The notes under the pieces: generated by a model | The model's input: the letters and a program-made list of their open reading frames with translations, nothing else | Database searches by the model: none | Told to the model about the DNA's origin: nothing | Shown: positions 1-10,765 of the stretch, in pieces | Layout of the letters: each line of letters begins with the position of its first letter | Numbering within the stretch: the first letter of the stretch is position 1 | Assembly: GCF_018991925.1 (NCBI RefSeq) | Contig: NW_024724368.1 | Span: forward strand, 6,614,808 to 6,678,807 | Length of the DNA: 64,000 nucleotides | Direction: 5' to 3' | Source of the DNA: Homarus americanus | Taxonomy: Eukaryota; Arthropoda; Malacostraca; Decapoda; Nephropidae | Made by a program: the position numbers and the translations under genes

Positions 1-2389
1 CAGGAGAGGCATAATCTATGACAGCTCTGACGATGGCAATGTACATGAGACGTAGGACCCTGACAGAGGCTCCTTTGAGGCCGTGAGTGAGGGACTGGAG
101 GGGCCTCGTTCGTTGGCGGCACTGGGAGATGACGTGGGCGGCGACAGCGGAGGTGGTGGCTCTGGTAGTGGCTCGCACAGGTAGACCAAGGTACCTGTAG
201 GTGCGTACTTGATCGATGTCTTGTCCTTGCAGAGTCAGTGGTGTCTGACGCCGGAAGCGTGAGATGAACTTGGTTTTAGTGTGTGAGATGACTAGCCCGA
301 GTGTTTGACAGGTCCGGGCGAACGTGGAGAGTATAGGTTGTTCATGTTGCACTGTAGTAATTTGGAGGAGAATATCATCAGCGTAGCTTATGATGTGACC
401 GTCTAGGGCGCTCTCAGCAAAGATGTCGTTGAGGCGGCAGATGGAGTTCATGAGAACATTGAAGAGTGTAGGGCTGAGTACACCTCCCTGAGGCGTGCCA
501 AGATCAAGGTCCCTGATCTTAGAGTAGTGGCCCTGAAAACGGACACGGGCCTGTCGATGGGAGAGGTAGTCAGCAATCCACGTGAGGAGTTTGCCCTTCA
601 CATCCATGTGAGTGAGGCCCTCAAGGATCACTTCACTGTTGGCTTTATCAAAAGCACCCTTGAAGTCGACGAAGAGGGAGGTTTTGGCGGAGGTGTTTGC
701 CATGTAGTGAGCGATGCAGTGAGCAGTACTCTTTCCGGGGCGGAAACCATAGAGGTCAGGGTGCAGGTGGGCTTCAATTTTCCAGTGGAGGCGGTGGCGT
801 ATCATGCGCTCCATCATCTTTGAGAAGCAGGAGATGAGGGATATTGGACGATATTCATCTTGTCTGCCTGGTTTAGGGACTGGGATGGTGGTGGCAGTCT
901 TCCATAAGTGAGGCAGCTGACCAGTATCAAAAGAGAGGTTAAATAGACAGAGGAGGGGGTTACCAGGGGTGGCAATAAGGGCATTTAACACATCATATGT
1001 GACGCCGTCATCGCCTGGGGCGGTGGACCGACCACGCTTAACAGCATTTAGTAGTTCACACTGTGTGAAAGGCACGTCAGTGTCTGCAAATAGGTCTTGG
1101 TACTCGAAGATGCGCTGTCGGCGTTGTGGTTGCAGTGCGAGGGTGAGGTCTCGTACAGCGGGTGGTAGCGCATCAATGGAGGCGGCCTCCTGCCACGTCT
1201 GGGAGAGCGCCTCAGCTCGGGCAGCTGGTCTGGGGTGGAGCGCGGGTCTAGCGTTGGTGCCCCGGGCACGGTTAATGGTGCGCCATATATCACCTATAGA
1301 TGTAGACTGGTCAATAGAAGAAGCAAAATCAAACCACTGCTTCTCTCGTGCGAGAGTGATGGCAGATTGGAGCTCTTTATTTGTGCGCATCAGGAAGCGT
1401 AGAGAGTCAGGGGAGCTGGGAGATTTCTTCCACTGGTCGACTGCTATTCGGTGCCATACTCGGATAGACTTAACATGAGGGTCACGGTTAACGTTCCACT
1501 GACTCCTGGGCTGGCGGTTAGGGCGGCGGTGTTTTGGGACAGGGCGGAGGAGGTCAGTGCATTGTTTGGACAGATCAAGGTAGAGTTGGTCTGCGGTGGT
1601 GACAGTGTAACCCTGAAACCATTCAGCAATGGTAGTGATGAAGGCAGGTATGTTGGCAGGGGGTAGGCTGAGCCTAGGGCCCTTGGGTGGAGCGGGTATT
1701 CTCACATACTGGAGGGTAGTGTGGATAGGGAAATGGTCACTGTGGGGGGAGTGGAGGATGCGGGTGGAGTGTGGGCGGTGAGGGTCAGAGTAGAGAGCGA
1801 TGTAGTCAAGTTTCCCTCCCCCGATGTGGGTGGGTGATGGAGGGCAGAGAAGACGTACAGGGTCATCAGTGGTTTGTAGGTAGGAGAGCCAGGAGTTACC
1901 CCGGGAGTTTGAGTGGGGCCCCTGGGAGCCGAGACTGGGGTGTCGGGCATTGAGGTCCCCCACAAGGAGGGTGGGGGTGGAGGTGATATGGTGTGGTAGG
2001 ACAGGTACAGTAGGGGTGGAGGGAGGCACATAGACATTGACAATATTGAGGGACATACCTTTTAGTGTGATTGTGATGGCATGTGCGTCGGTGGTGTCGT
2101 CATCAAGGGGGACGTCGAGAGGTTGGTAGGGGACATCCTTCTTGACGTAGATCCGCAGTCCACGTGCATGGCTTCGTGGTAGTCCATCGATGCGGAGAAC
2201 AGGGGTGGATGGGCTCTCAACACATGTGTAGCCACTGAGCACATAGGTACCAGCAGCACACCGCGTTTCTTGGAGGCACAGCACGTCGACGTCTTCAGTG
2301 TAGATGTAGGTTTTGAGGGCACCAAACTTGCTTTGCAAGCCGTTTATGTTCCAGGTGAGTACCTGCAGTCCTGTAGCGTTGCTATCCAT
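1..2389 (-). CDS. Non-LTR retrotransposon ORF2 (APE endonuclease + reverse transcriptase), runs off left edge
   Basis: My minus-strand translation is open from an ATG at 2389 to base 1, 796 codons with no stop, so the ORF is partial at its C-terminus. The N-terminal apurinic-type endonuclease has TWNINGL (residues 12-18), LQET (39-42), GDLNARHP (144-151), LDYI (194-197) and SDH (217-219). The RT domain follows with YRPIS (513-517), GFRPGKST (548-555), motif A FVDFKGAFD (D575), TPQGG (632-636) and catalytic YADD (669-672). The order and motifs are those of I/Jockey-type elements, which nick the target and reverse-transcribe at it. A thumb and possibly RNase H would lie beyond the edge. The ATG overlaps the end of ORF1 by 8 nt. 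All key residues are present, so this copy may be recently active. Clade assignment is tentative. Confidence 0.93.
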   Translation of the reverse strand, partial: MDSNATGLQVLTWNINGLQSKFGALKTYIYTEDVDVLCLQETRCAAGTYVLSGYTCVESPSTPVLRIDGLPRSHARGLRIYVKKDVPYQPLDVPLDDDTTDAHAITITLKGMSLNIVNVYVPPSTPTVPVLPHHITSTPTLLVGDLNARHPSLGSQGPHSNSRGNSWLSYLQTTDDPVRLLCPPSPTHIGGGKLDYIALYSDPHRPHSTRILHSPHSDHFPIHTTLQYVRIPAPPKGPRLSLPPANIPAFITTIAEWFQGYTVTTADQLYLDLSKQCTDLLRPVPKHRRPNRQPRSQWNVNRDPHVKSIRVWHRIAVDQWKKSPSSPDSLRFLMRTNKELQSAITLAREKQWFDFASSIDQSTSIGDIWRTINRARGTNARPALHPRPAARAEALSQTWQEAASIDALPPAVRDLTLALQPQRRQRIFEYQDLFADTDVPFTQCELLNAVKRGRSTAPGDDGVTYDVLNALIATPGNPLLCLFNLSFDTGQLPHLWKTATTIPVPKPGRQDEYRPISLISCFSKMMERMIRHRLHWKIEAHLHPDLYGFRPGKSTAHCIAHYMANTSAKTSLFVDFKGAFDKANSEVILEGLTHMDVKGKLLTWIADYLSHRQARVRFQGHYSKIRDLDLGTPQGGVLSPTLFNVLMNSICRLNDIFAESALDGHIISYADDILLQITTVQHEQPILSTFARTCQTLGLVISHTKTKFISRFRRQTPLTLQGQDIDQVRTYRYLGLPVRATTRATTSAVAAHVISQCRQRTRPLQSLTHGLKGASVRVLRLMYIAIVRAVIDYASP

Positions 2390-3472
2390 TGTGGTGTATT
2401 AGACTGATTACCCCTGACGTGGACGGATGGGCCTTAGGTGCCGGCATGTCGGTGGAGTATGGGTAGCCGGGGGTGGAGTCCTCAGGTCCAATAGGTAGCC
2501 CTGGTGGAGACAGCACAGACACAGGAGCAGGCGAGGCTTGAGGTGGGTAGACAGGTTGAGGCACCACGTGACGTAAAGATGAGGCAGGGCTTGGCTCGGG
2601 GGCCCCAGTACACACAACCTGTGAGCAGGGGGGGCTCACAGGGGGACTACCAGCTTGTGTCAAACCAAAAGAGGGGAGTGACTGGGTGGCAGCAAAGGGC
2701 AGGAGTTGGCGGTGTAGGTCGGAGATGGCGGTACAGAGTGTAACCAAGAGTTTCTCAACATGACTGGTAAATTCTTGGAAGAGGGACATGATCTGTGTCA
2801 TGTCACTGGAGAGGGTTGTGGGGGGGCACTGGTGGCGGCACAAGGCTTGACAGCGTCAGGGTAGAGACGGGGAGGAGGCTCAGTAGTGGTTGAGTTAGGG
2901 AATGGTAGGTGCTGTTGTGGTGCAGCCTGGTGAAGCCAGGCAGGGCAGGTGTCCCAGTAGTAGACTGGGGGGCGTTGTGGTAGACGCGGCCCTTGGGGAG
3001 GCCTCTCCCCTGGGACAGAAGGGTGACTGGGGCACTGCCGTGAGTCAGCATTGTGCCGGCCGCCACAGTTACAGCACCTGGGCTCAATTACATAGCCCAC
3101 ACCACCCCTATTAAGGTGGTCTTTGATTTTCTGGGCACACCCGGCTGAGTTGTGGTTACGCGAGCAGAAGCGACACCTAGGACGATCACGTCAGCAGCAG
3201 GTAGTGAAGGTGTGACCCCAATGAGAGCAGATAACACAAAATGCAGGCCCAGGATGATAGGCTTCTGCATAAAGTGGTGGAAGGATTGAATGGGCTTCCA
3301 CAGTGGTTGGACATACCCTTCCCTTCCACTTGACAATAACAGCAGCTTGTGGAGTGTTTCCCCGGTAATGTCGACGTATACTGAGTATATTAGAATTAAA
3401 GTCACGCTCACCTTCTATTGTTGTTGACCGCGGATCGTCTGCTTCTGATTTGCTACTTGAAAGCCTCGTCAA
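2382..3472 (-). pseudogene. Non-LTR ORF1 (gag-like, three zinc knuckles), interrupted
   Basis: Minus-strand ORF1 of the same element. Reading from 3472 it encodes a gag-like segment ending in the zinc knuckle CVICSHWGHTFTTC (CX2CX4HX4C). A TGA at 3193-3191 follows, then the same frame continues with two more knuckles, CRFCSRNHNSAGC and CCNCGGRHNADSRQC, and a proline-rich tail. The frame is lost near a C7 run (2826-2820 on the plus strand) and resumes in another frame (2843-2382), ending in TAG at 2384-2382. Such ORF1 proteins coat element RNA. The N-terminal part expected in this family is absent, so this copy looks 5'-truncated. One stop and one homopolymer shift could be true mutations or sequencing error. 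Confidence 0.82.
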
Positions 3473-4010
3473 TTCAATTTCAATTTCAAGTGTTTATTCC
3501 TTGATCGAGGAAGCGGGATCCTAGTGCTGTCACTAGGTACCCCTGTACAATAACACCAAAAGCATCTGGCAAGTGTGACAAGTATATACAGTATAAATAT
3601 TATAAAGGGGCTTACTAAAGCCTAAGGAAGGAAGGATATTCCTTAAACACATAATCAATGATATTTACATAATATCTGGCCAGTATGGGGAGGATCATCG
3701 TGTCTCCGTCAGGGGGTCGTGGAGTGGTGGTCCAGCAGGCGTCATGGAAGCGTTGTGTGTGGTGACATCTTAGGAGGTAGTGGATATGGGTGCGGCTGTC
3801 GGGTCTTCTACATAATGCACAAGAGCGTTGCTCAGGGGATGCGGGGATACCAATCTCCCAAGCAAAGTCATACCCAATGATGATACGTATCAGGTCGTCT
3901 TCTAAGTTGTTCAGTAGGGCAATCTTTTCTTCTTTAGCCAAAGCCTTCATAGGTTTCTGCCCACCACTCTCCCCAGGCATTGTGCAATGCTTGTGTTCGG
4001 TCACAGGTGA
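3473..4010 (-). mobile_element. 3' end of a second non-LTR element, head-to-tail with the first
   Basis: On the minus strand 4004-3615 encodes a C-terminal tail with CALCRRPDSRTHIHYLLRC (CX2CX9HX4C), the zinc-binding motif typical after RNase H in I-type ORF2 proteins. It ends in a stop at 3615-3617. A 3'UTR follows, with the inverted repeat CCTAGTG...CACTAGG (about 3521-3537) and an A-rich, TTGAAA-repeating end (3473-3510). The tail joins directly to the truncated ORF1 of the downstream copy at 3472. Upstream of about 4010 the frame hits a stop (TGA near 4047), so this copy is 5'-truncated or diverged. The usual GTG at 4004 is not a real start. Confidence 0.72.
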
Positions 4011-6758
4011 GATGGAGCGGCAACGACGTTACTACTACGTCATACAACGTCACGCTCCTCGCACTGCGCATGCGCAGATGCGAAAATAACCGACCAGAGG
4101 GTCCAGGCAGAAAGTCCAGATATTTTATACAAAATATTGTCTAAGTCCAGCAACTATAAATTTCACAAGTGACACTGCTTACAACTGGGCTCCACTGTAG
4201 TTCTCTAAACAGACTGAAGGTAGTCGTCTCACTAAGTTCATCAGAATGGGGAATTGTAGGGAGCGCTCACTCACAGCCTTTGTTGACATTTCACGGTGCG
4301 CATGTCGGTGAAACTTGGTCATGACACTCATGAGACTCTCTGGACTAGCAACTTCGGTAAAAAAAAAATGTGTCTGTCTGTCTAGTATAGTATAGTAGTT
4401 TAAACAGCCTAGAGTAGTTTAGATAAGATCTCAAGTTTCAAGGTTCAATTCTGGGAGTATCAGCATGGCAACGTGCGACCTATAAATACTGTAGAGATAA
4501 CCGCGCCTTGTACTTAAGCATTGACGTCACCCATGACGGCCTTTCAACACTACTCAACCAATTAAACCAGCCAGCAGCAGTTGAAAGTGGCTCTTAGTTC
4601 ACGTGTGCAGTATATTTGGTATTTAAAGAGGCTTCTTCCTCATGACCCTTAACGATATCTCTTATACCTGAAATTTGGGATTTGTGATATTTACATTAAT
4701 GAAGTTTCATATTTTAACATGAACACGAGGTTTTAAAATGGTTTCTTTTGAGTCATCTGATTTATCCAGTTATGCAGCACGACAGAATGAAATGATAACC
4801 TCAAAATTTCATTAAGCCGGACCCCCTAAATTACTTCCCTGAATTGATCCTTCTGGACACAGTGGCCATGTTGATGTCCATGTCACTACTTATTGACTTA
4901 GGTTTGCTCGGGCAGTGTTAGCCGACCTTAACCAAGAGTACCTCCTGCTGCCCACTACATGGTTCCTCTCATGGACGCGATTCCCGATATCCTCAACTAA
5001 TACTTCCTCGAAGATGCTGGACTGAATGCCACAAGAGGGCAACCATACCACATGGCACATCATTACTCAACCACACCTCAACCACATCATTACTCAACCA
5101 CATCATTACTCAACCACACCATTACTCAACCACATCATTACTCAACCACAGTACAGTACAGTATCTCAATTCATTAATCTCGTCACTGAATTATGCCACA
5201 AACATTAACTTATTGTTGTACTTCATCAATTTATTACGTTCTGATGATGTCCTACTTGCTGTTGAATCTGTTCAAGGTGTTGTTACCTCTTCATACCGTA
5301 ACCATGTCGTGATTACGGTATTCCGCCAGTAATATTATGCCCGGTTACCATCAAATTTGTTTACCCATTTTGTCTATACGACTTTTGTGCTGTTTTATGA
5401 GATCCAATGGTATACTTACCTAATTTCCTCTTAAAAATATACAGTTCAAAATTATGATCATTACACGCTTACGCACACTCGGATTCAGATGATAATGGTA
5501 GCTTGAAATTAAATTAATATTGGCAATTACAGGCACTAGTGATGCACAGCGGGAGGGACAAGAAGGGATACGTTCATTTTGGAGAGAAATCTTCGTTGTT
5601 TTTAAGTAGTGTTACCTCTCTCTTTCTCTCTCATTTAACAGATTCCACCAATGTAGTGAAGAGTTTCTGTTAATGATGCATAGTTTCTTTTCTCTTTCCT
5701 TCCAGTTATTTCTTTATTCTCTACAGTACCACACAGTTCGGGGCGGGATGACGATTCAATGGGCCCAAGGACACACACTAGACTCCGTAACTCCCACAGA
5801 AATGTTATCGTTGTTTAGTGTTGCGTATCTGGGTGATGTAACTATATGTATATTTCTCGAGATCTTGGCAGGTGACACTGTTCTAAACAAGGTATGGGAT
5901 GGTGGCAGACTCGGATCCCACTGTTGATGCTATTTCTTCATGTTTAGTCTGGTTAAACATTTTTTACTGTGAAAACTTTTATAGAATTCTCATTTATTTA
6001 GGATAACAACTGTGGTCGTTAACTCTCAGATAGGAGGACGGTAAGCTGATCTACTGGCTACATTATCCATTTACATTAGTCTTATTCCCTGGTTACGTAA
6101 CGTTTTTCATGTATAATTAGGTGTTATTACGAGAATATCTGCCGGGTTCTTGTCGTCATGTCTTCTATCACTTCGTAAATGTATTTATTTAGATTGATAG
6201 TATTTGAGCAAACAAATGTATCGTTGTATTTAAACTTCTAAATTTAATGGGGTGTCTTTAAGAAAATGTTGTATGCTCAGAAACAAATGGGTAAATTTTG
6301 AAATTAAGTTGATTTAAAATTAGTTTTTCCCGCTCAATATCCAGTGTCATTTTGGTCAACGAAACCTCAGGTTGCCATTTTTATTTTGCGAAAAGTGTAA
6401 TTCCGTCGAGAGAGGAGCAAAACAATTTCATAAAAAAACCTATAGTATTGTAAATACCCAACTTAATATATTACTCAAGACAAAGATCCCAGTGACTTTT
6501 ACTAAAGAAAAATTTATATTCGTACAAACCCGTTACGAAAGACCTATCTCCAAGTACAGTACATACAGCTAACTATTGGTCTCTTGACTCTATCACATAA
6601 CATATAACACTGGCAAATACTGATATATGTCATGTTATTATCCACTCAGTATATCGTCACCAATTTTCATGTCGTATTTACAGTAAAAAAGTTAAATCTG
6701 ATGCAGATTTTCTTTTGGAGATTGTAAAATAATTCAACATCAGCCTTTTATTTTCCGC
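4011..6758. other. Anonymous AT-rich sequence
   Basis: No coding or RNA gene recognised. It contains a short imperfect tandem repeat of about 16 bp (ACTCAACCACATCATT) at about 5064-5150 and a TC-rich patch near 5620. The small open frames here lack family motifs and plausible splice context. Confidence 0.5.
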
Positions 6759-7189
6759 AATAATAGCAGCACCCGACTCTCACACCCTCTCTCACTACAT
6801 CCTCACTTGTCCTATGACCTCCTCCTACAGGTCCCCAGCCGTTACCAACACCTCTTCCCTCCCAGACCAGATATCCCTCCTCCTAGTCACAGGCCTGGCA
6901 CTTGACATTATTAGGGACCTGCCACTCTTTGCCATAAACAGATGAAATGTACCGGGAACTTTCCCCCCACACACTCATCATTCTCTCACTTTATGTAACT
7001 TGACAAAACCTATGACCCTTCAGGCTTTTACGCCCTTAATGTAAGAGTCATAAAGGCAAGTATGAACTTTTCATACTTCCCTGTTGGGCGCTGTAAACGC
7101 TTCTGCGCTTCACCTTGCACAGGATGTAAGGGGGTGCCCAATAAACTAGCCCCCTCGGGGGCAAATCTGAAATCTGAATAATAGCAGCA
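6759..7189 (+). mobile_element. 5'-truncated non-LTR insertion flanked by a 13-bp target-site duplication
   Basis: The 13-mer AATAATAGCAGCA occurs at 6759-6771 and again at 7177-7189. The enclosed 405 bp starts inside an ORF2 C-terminus: 6767-6946 reads PDSHTLSHYILTCP then ends with LDIIRDLPLFAINR and TGA. This is the terminal zinc-binding region of an I-type RNase H-bearing retroelement. A 3'UTR with a GC-rich inverted repeat (GCCCC...GGGGGC, about 7149-7162) and a terminal AAATCTGAAATCTG repeat follow. Target-site duplication, 5' truncation and simple 3' tail are the three hallmarks of target-primed reverse transcription. Confidence 0.85.
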
Positions 7190-7283
7190 AGCGACTTCAG
7201 TGTTGCTGGACTGATCAGCTCAAAGCGAGCAGGACCTGACACTGGACCGGCTAAGTAAGCTGGTGAGTAGTTGGGAAAAAAAA

Positions 7284-7769
<486 letters not shown>

Positions 7770-8045
7770 ACCTTTGAAATTGATGGAAAGCGCTCCCTTA
7801 GCATCACACTAGTGAATGAGGAGGAGAAATGGCAGGTTATTCGGGAGGCAAAAAAACTTAGCAAGGAGCGAGGCATTTCCGAGTGTATTCATTCACCCAG
7901 ATCGCACGATAATGCAGAGGGAACAGCACAAAAAGCTCCTGCAGGACTTGAAGCAGAAGAGGGATGAGTCAAGGAGGAACAGGGACGGGTGTACATGGGT
8001 TATAATCATGGAGAGGGTAGTGGGAGCAATTGTGCAGACACATTA
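7770..8045 (+). pseudogene. Possible non-LTR (CR1/L2-type) ORF1 fragment, frameshifted
   Basis: Two adjoining plus-strand frames read like the C-terminal part of an ORF1 from CR1/L2-like retroelements. About 7770-7875 gives a stretch containing EEEKWQVIREAKKLSKERG. After a one-base shift, 7876-7990 gives VFIHPDRTIMQREQHKKLLQ and a basic Lys/Arg-rich segment. The pattern of a short 'V-F-x-P-D' motif followed by basic helices is common in such ORF1 proteins. It ends without a matching ORF2. I am fairly unsure of the exact family. Confidence 0.5.
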
Positions 8046-9540
8046 ATTCACCATGACATTCAAGCCAGAGTTTGTTCTCGGTAACGTCTCTGCATTAAGT
8101 AGTAACTCCGGCCCCTCTCCATTCTCAGAAGCTGCAGCATTTGCTAAGTACACTGTATTTTGCAGGATGTAGTTAGAAATGCAAAATAAAAATGATGGAA
8201 TAATTATGAAGGAATATTATTTGATTTCCTTCATTTTTTAATTGATTGTTTAGTAACACTGCTTTATGATGAGTTGGCACGAAAGGATGACGTCTACTAG
8301 GAACACAAAGACAGTCATTTCATCCTGTTCCGTGTTTGAGTTCCAGGGGTGAATGCAGGAATATCAAAAGGGGAAGGGTCCAAGAAGTTTTGGGTGGGGG
8401 AACCTGGCCAGCAAGGCGAGCCCATCCATCTGAGGGGTAGCTGTAAGGCCCCCCCCCCCCGAATTTGTTTTTAAATCTGACTAATATCTTGGGCATTTTG
8501 AGGCCATTTGAAGCCATGTGCTCTTGATATTAAGGGATATTCTAAGGTCAATAGTAATTAATTTATACTATACAAAAATGTCTGCGTACAATACTGCAAT
8601 CAGGAAAAGTAGTGGAGTTTTCTGATGAACAGGGGGGTTCCCCGCCTGATCCGCCGTAAGTTCAGTGCCTTCCATATGACTTTCACTGTAGCATTTGTCA
8701 AAAGCATCTACACGCCGTTATACATCGACATTCGGTAAGTCCTTTACTGTTAGTTCTTTATTTGTGGTTATTTTATCACACATTTTAAAATTATATATAT
8801 ATTATAATAGTTATCCATTTTAACAGTGCATTTTCTATGATATTCGTCTGCTACGTCGTCTGCTAATAACGTTTACGGACGCCGTGACGTCAGTCTTCCG
8901 AGATACGGAAATTTTATATATTTTGCTAATTTCTAGTCAGACAATGAATAAATATTTGTAAAATTAAATTACAATATTTTTATTTATACCCATATCAAAT
9001 ATAATGTAAGATGGAAATTTGTCAGTCTGTAACGTGTAAAGTAACCGAAATAGTGGGACCAAACACAAGGTAGGTCCAGCCTGCCTTTGTCCTCGTACAG
9101 TACAGTTATTTCCTAATGCCTTATTCCGCTGGACTTGATAATCAAGTATCTTCAAACAATCTTCAGAATTTTGGTAACTTAATATTGGATTGCTAAATAT
9201 ATTTGTAAGGAGTTATTAGTATTCATTAATTCATAATAAATAGGAAAGTTAATCATCAAATATATACATACTTTCTTCTTTTCTTAGAACATGTACTTCT
9301 TGTTTTGGAGGGATAACTATCTCAGGTTTTGTGTGATTGAGATATTGTCATATCCCGCAACGGGACTACTGTACGGTACTGTACCTCCACAGTAAACGTG
9401 AATATTCAGTATAAAATACTTTAAAGCGAACGTTTTCCTTACAGGAGATTTAGTGGTGCAGTCCTGCATTTTTGCTGTGCACTATATCCTTCTTCGGACT
9501 TTCTGTCACTCATATTTTTTATCTCCTTAATGGGATCCTC
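8046..9540. other. Anonymous sequence
   Basis: No gene recognised. Contains a C10-type homopolymer (about 8451-8460) and a short AT run near 8793-8804. Confidence 0.5.
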
Positions 9541-9544
9541 GCCT

Positions 9545-9890
9545 TAAGGAAGTACCCCGCATATATGGAGATATTCATATGCTAGATGATGAATGGTGGT
9601 CTTTGGACTGGTACACGTTACCTAACGATATTAAATATACAAATTGCGCTATTGTAGAGTTTTACACGAAACTCATGAACTTTGAGGATAATGCTGGCAA
9701 TAAAAAAATCCTAAACTTTTGACAATTTGCTCTGCAGGTTTTATCACTCCCCACATCTAATGCTGATGCTGAGAGACAATTCTCTTAAACTAAATTTGAT
9801 GAAGTCGACGACCCTCAATGGTCTAAAATTAGATTGTTACAAGTCTCCTAGCCCTGTCTGAAAGTGAGAGCACAGGGTGGAAGTAGAAAA
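9545..9890 (+). pseudogene. hAT-family transposase C-terminal fragment
   Basis: The plus strand reads a decayed hAT C-terminus. It has LDDEWWSLDWYTLPNDIK, then a segment with YTKLMNFEDNAGNKK, a stop at about 9719, then VLSLPTSNADAERQFS, the diagnostic dimerisation motif (usually L-x-x-P-x-S-N-A-x-x-E-R-x-F-S). A TAA follows directly at about 9788. hAT transposases cut and paste DNA with an RNase H-like fold, and this block is the part used for dimer formation. The catalytic N-terminal part is not found nearby, so this is a remnant. CTCTGCAG just before VLSLP resembles a splice acceptor, so an intron is possible, but the stops argue for decay. Confidence 0.75.
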
Positions 9891-9954
9891 AATTAAGCCA
9901 AGTCAGGATATGTTGAAAATTGTATCTGCATAACATGCCCCCAAAAAAAAGAAA

Positions 9955-9958
<4 letters not shown>

Positions 9959-10050
<92 letters not shown>
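9959..10050. repeat. (AT)n microsatellite, left of the hairpin
   Basis: About 90 bp of pure AT dinucleotide ending just before the 10051-10139 insert. Confidence 0.98.
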
Positions 10051-10246
<196 letters not shown>

Positions 10247-10311
10247 TACACATGACCATACTTGGTATTAATTACACTTGTCCTTCAATATTATATATAC
10301 ATCAATATTCA

Positions 10312-10765
10312 AAGGAGGGTCACCAGACTGGTGCCTGCACTTCGGCACCTCAACTACCCCTAGAGATAGGAGCGCCTGAACTTGCCTAGCTTATACTACA
10401 GACAGGCAAGGGGCGACCTAATTGAGGTGTATAAGCATCTCAAGAGGCACTACTCAGTCGAGCGTCCTTACTTGGAGCTGGCGGACGCTTGCCCCACAAG
10501 GGGTCACAGCTCAACACTCGCCCCGCAAGGGGCGAGAGTTGTGAACTCTTGGAACAATCTGCCAGAAAGTTTTGTGATGGCACCGGGTGTAAGATCTTTC
10601 AAGACCAGACTTGACCAACACTAGAACAGGTTCAGGTACATTCAGGAGCCGGTGCATGCCCAGTATTTGCCAACAGTGCGTAACAGAGACGTGACCGATC
10701 GCTCAAGCGGCGAACGAGCCAATCAATGGTGAAGAGGATATAAGTAAAAAGATAAAAGGAAGTTA
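10312..10765 (+). mobile_element. CR1-like element, 3'-end fragment (same family as 14-17 kb)
   Basis: The plus strand encodes the C-terminal end of a CR1-like ORF2: RRVTRLVPALRHLNYP, then GDLIEVYKHLKRHYSVE, VVNSWNNLPESF and SFKTRLDQH with a stop at 10622. It closely follows the C-terminus of the element at 13993-16938, including the 3'UTR GAGACGTGACCGATCG and an A/G-rich tail. Compared with that element it lacks about 30 bp in the segment before VVNSWNN, replaced by a small GC hairpin (10517-10536). It is 5'-truncated and carries a stop near 10365. Confidence 0.85.

Noticed and set aside
527..823. 98-codon plus-strand ORF
   Set aside because: Antisense shadow of the minus-strand RT, which has all conserved motifs; the frame also starts at GTG.
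4441..4457. tRNA B-box-like GGTTCAATTCT
   Set aside because: No matching A-box, cloverleaf or terminator could be drawn around it.
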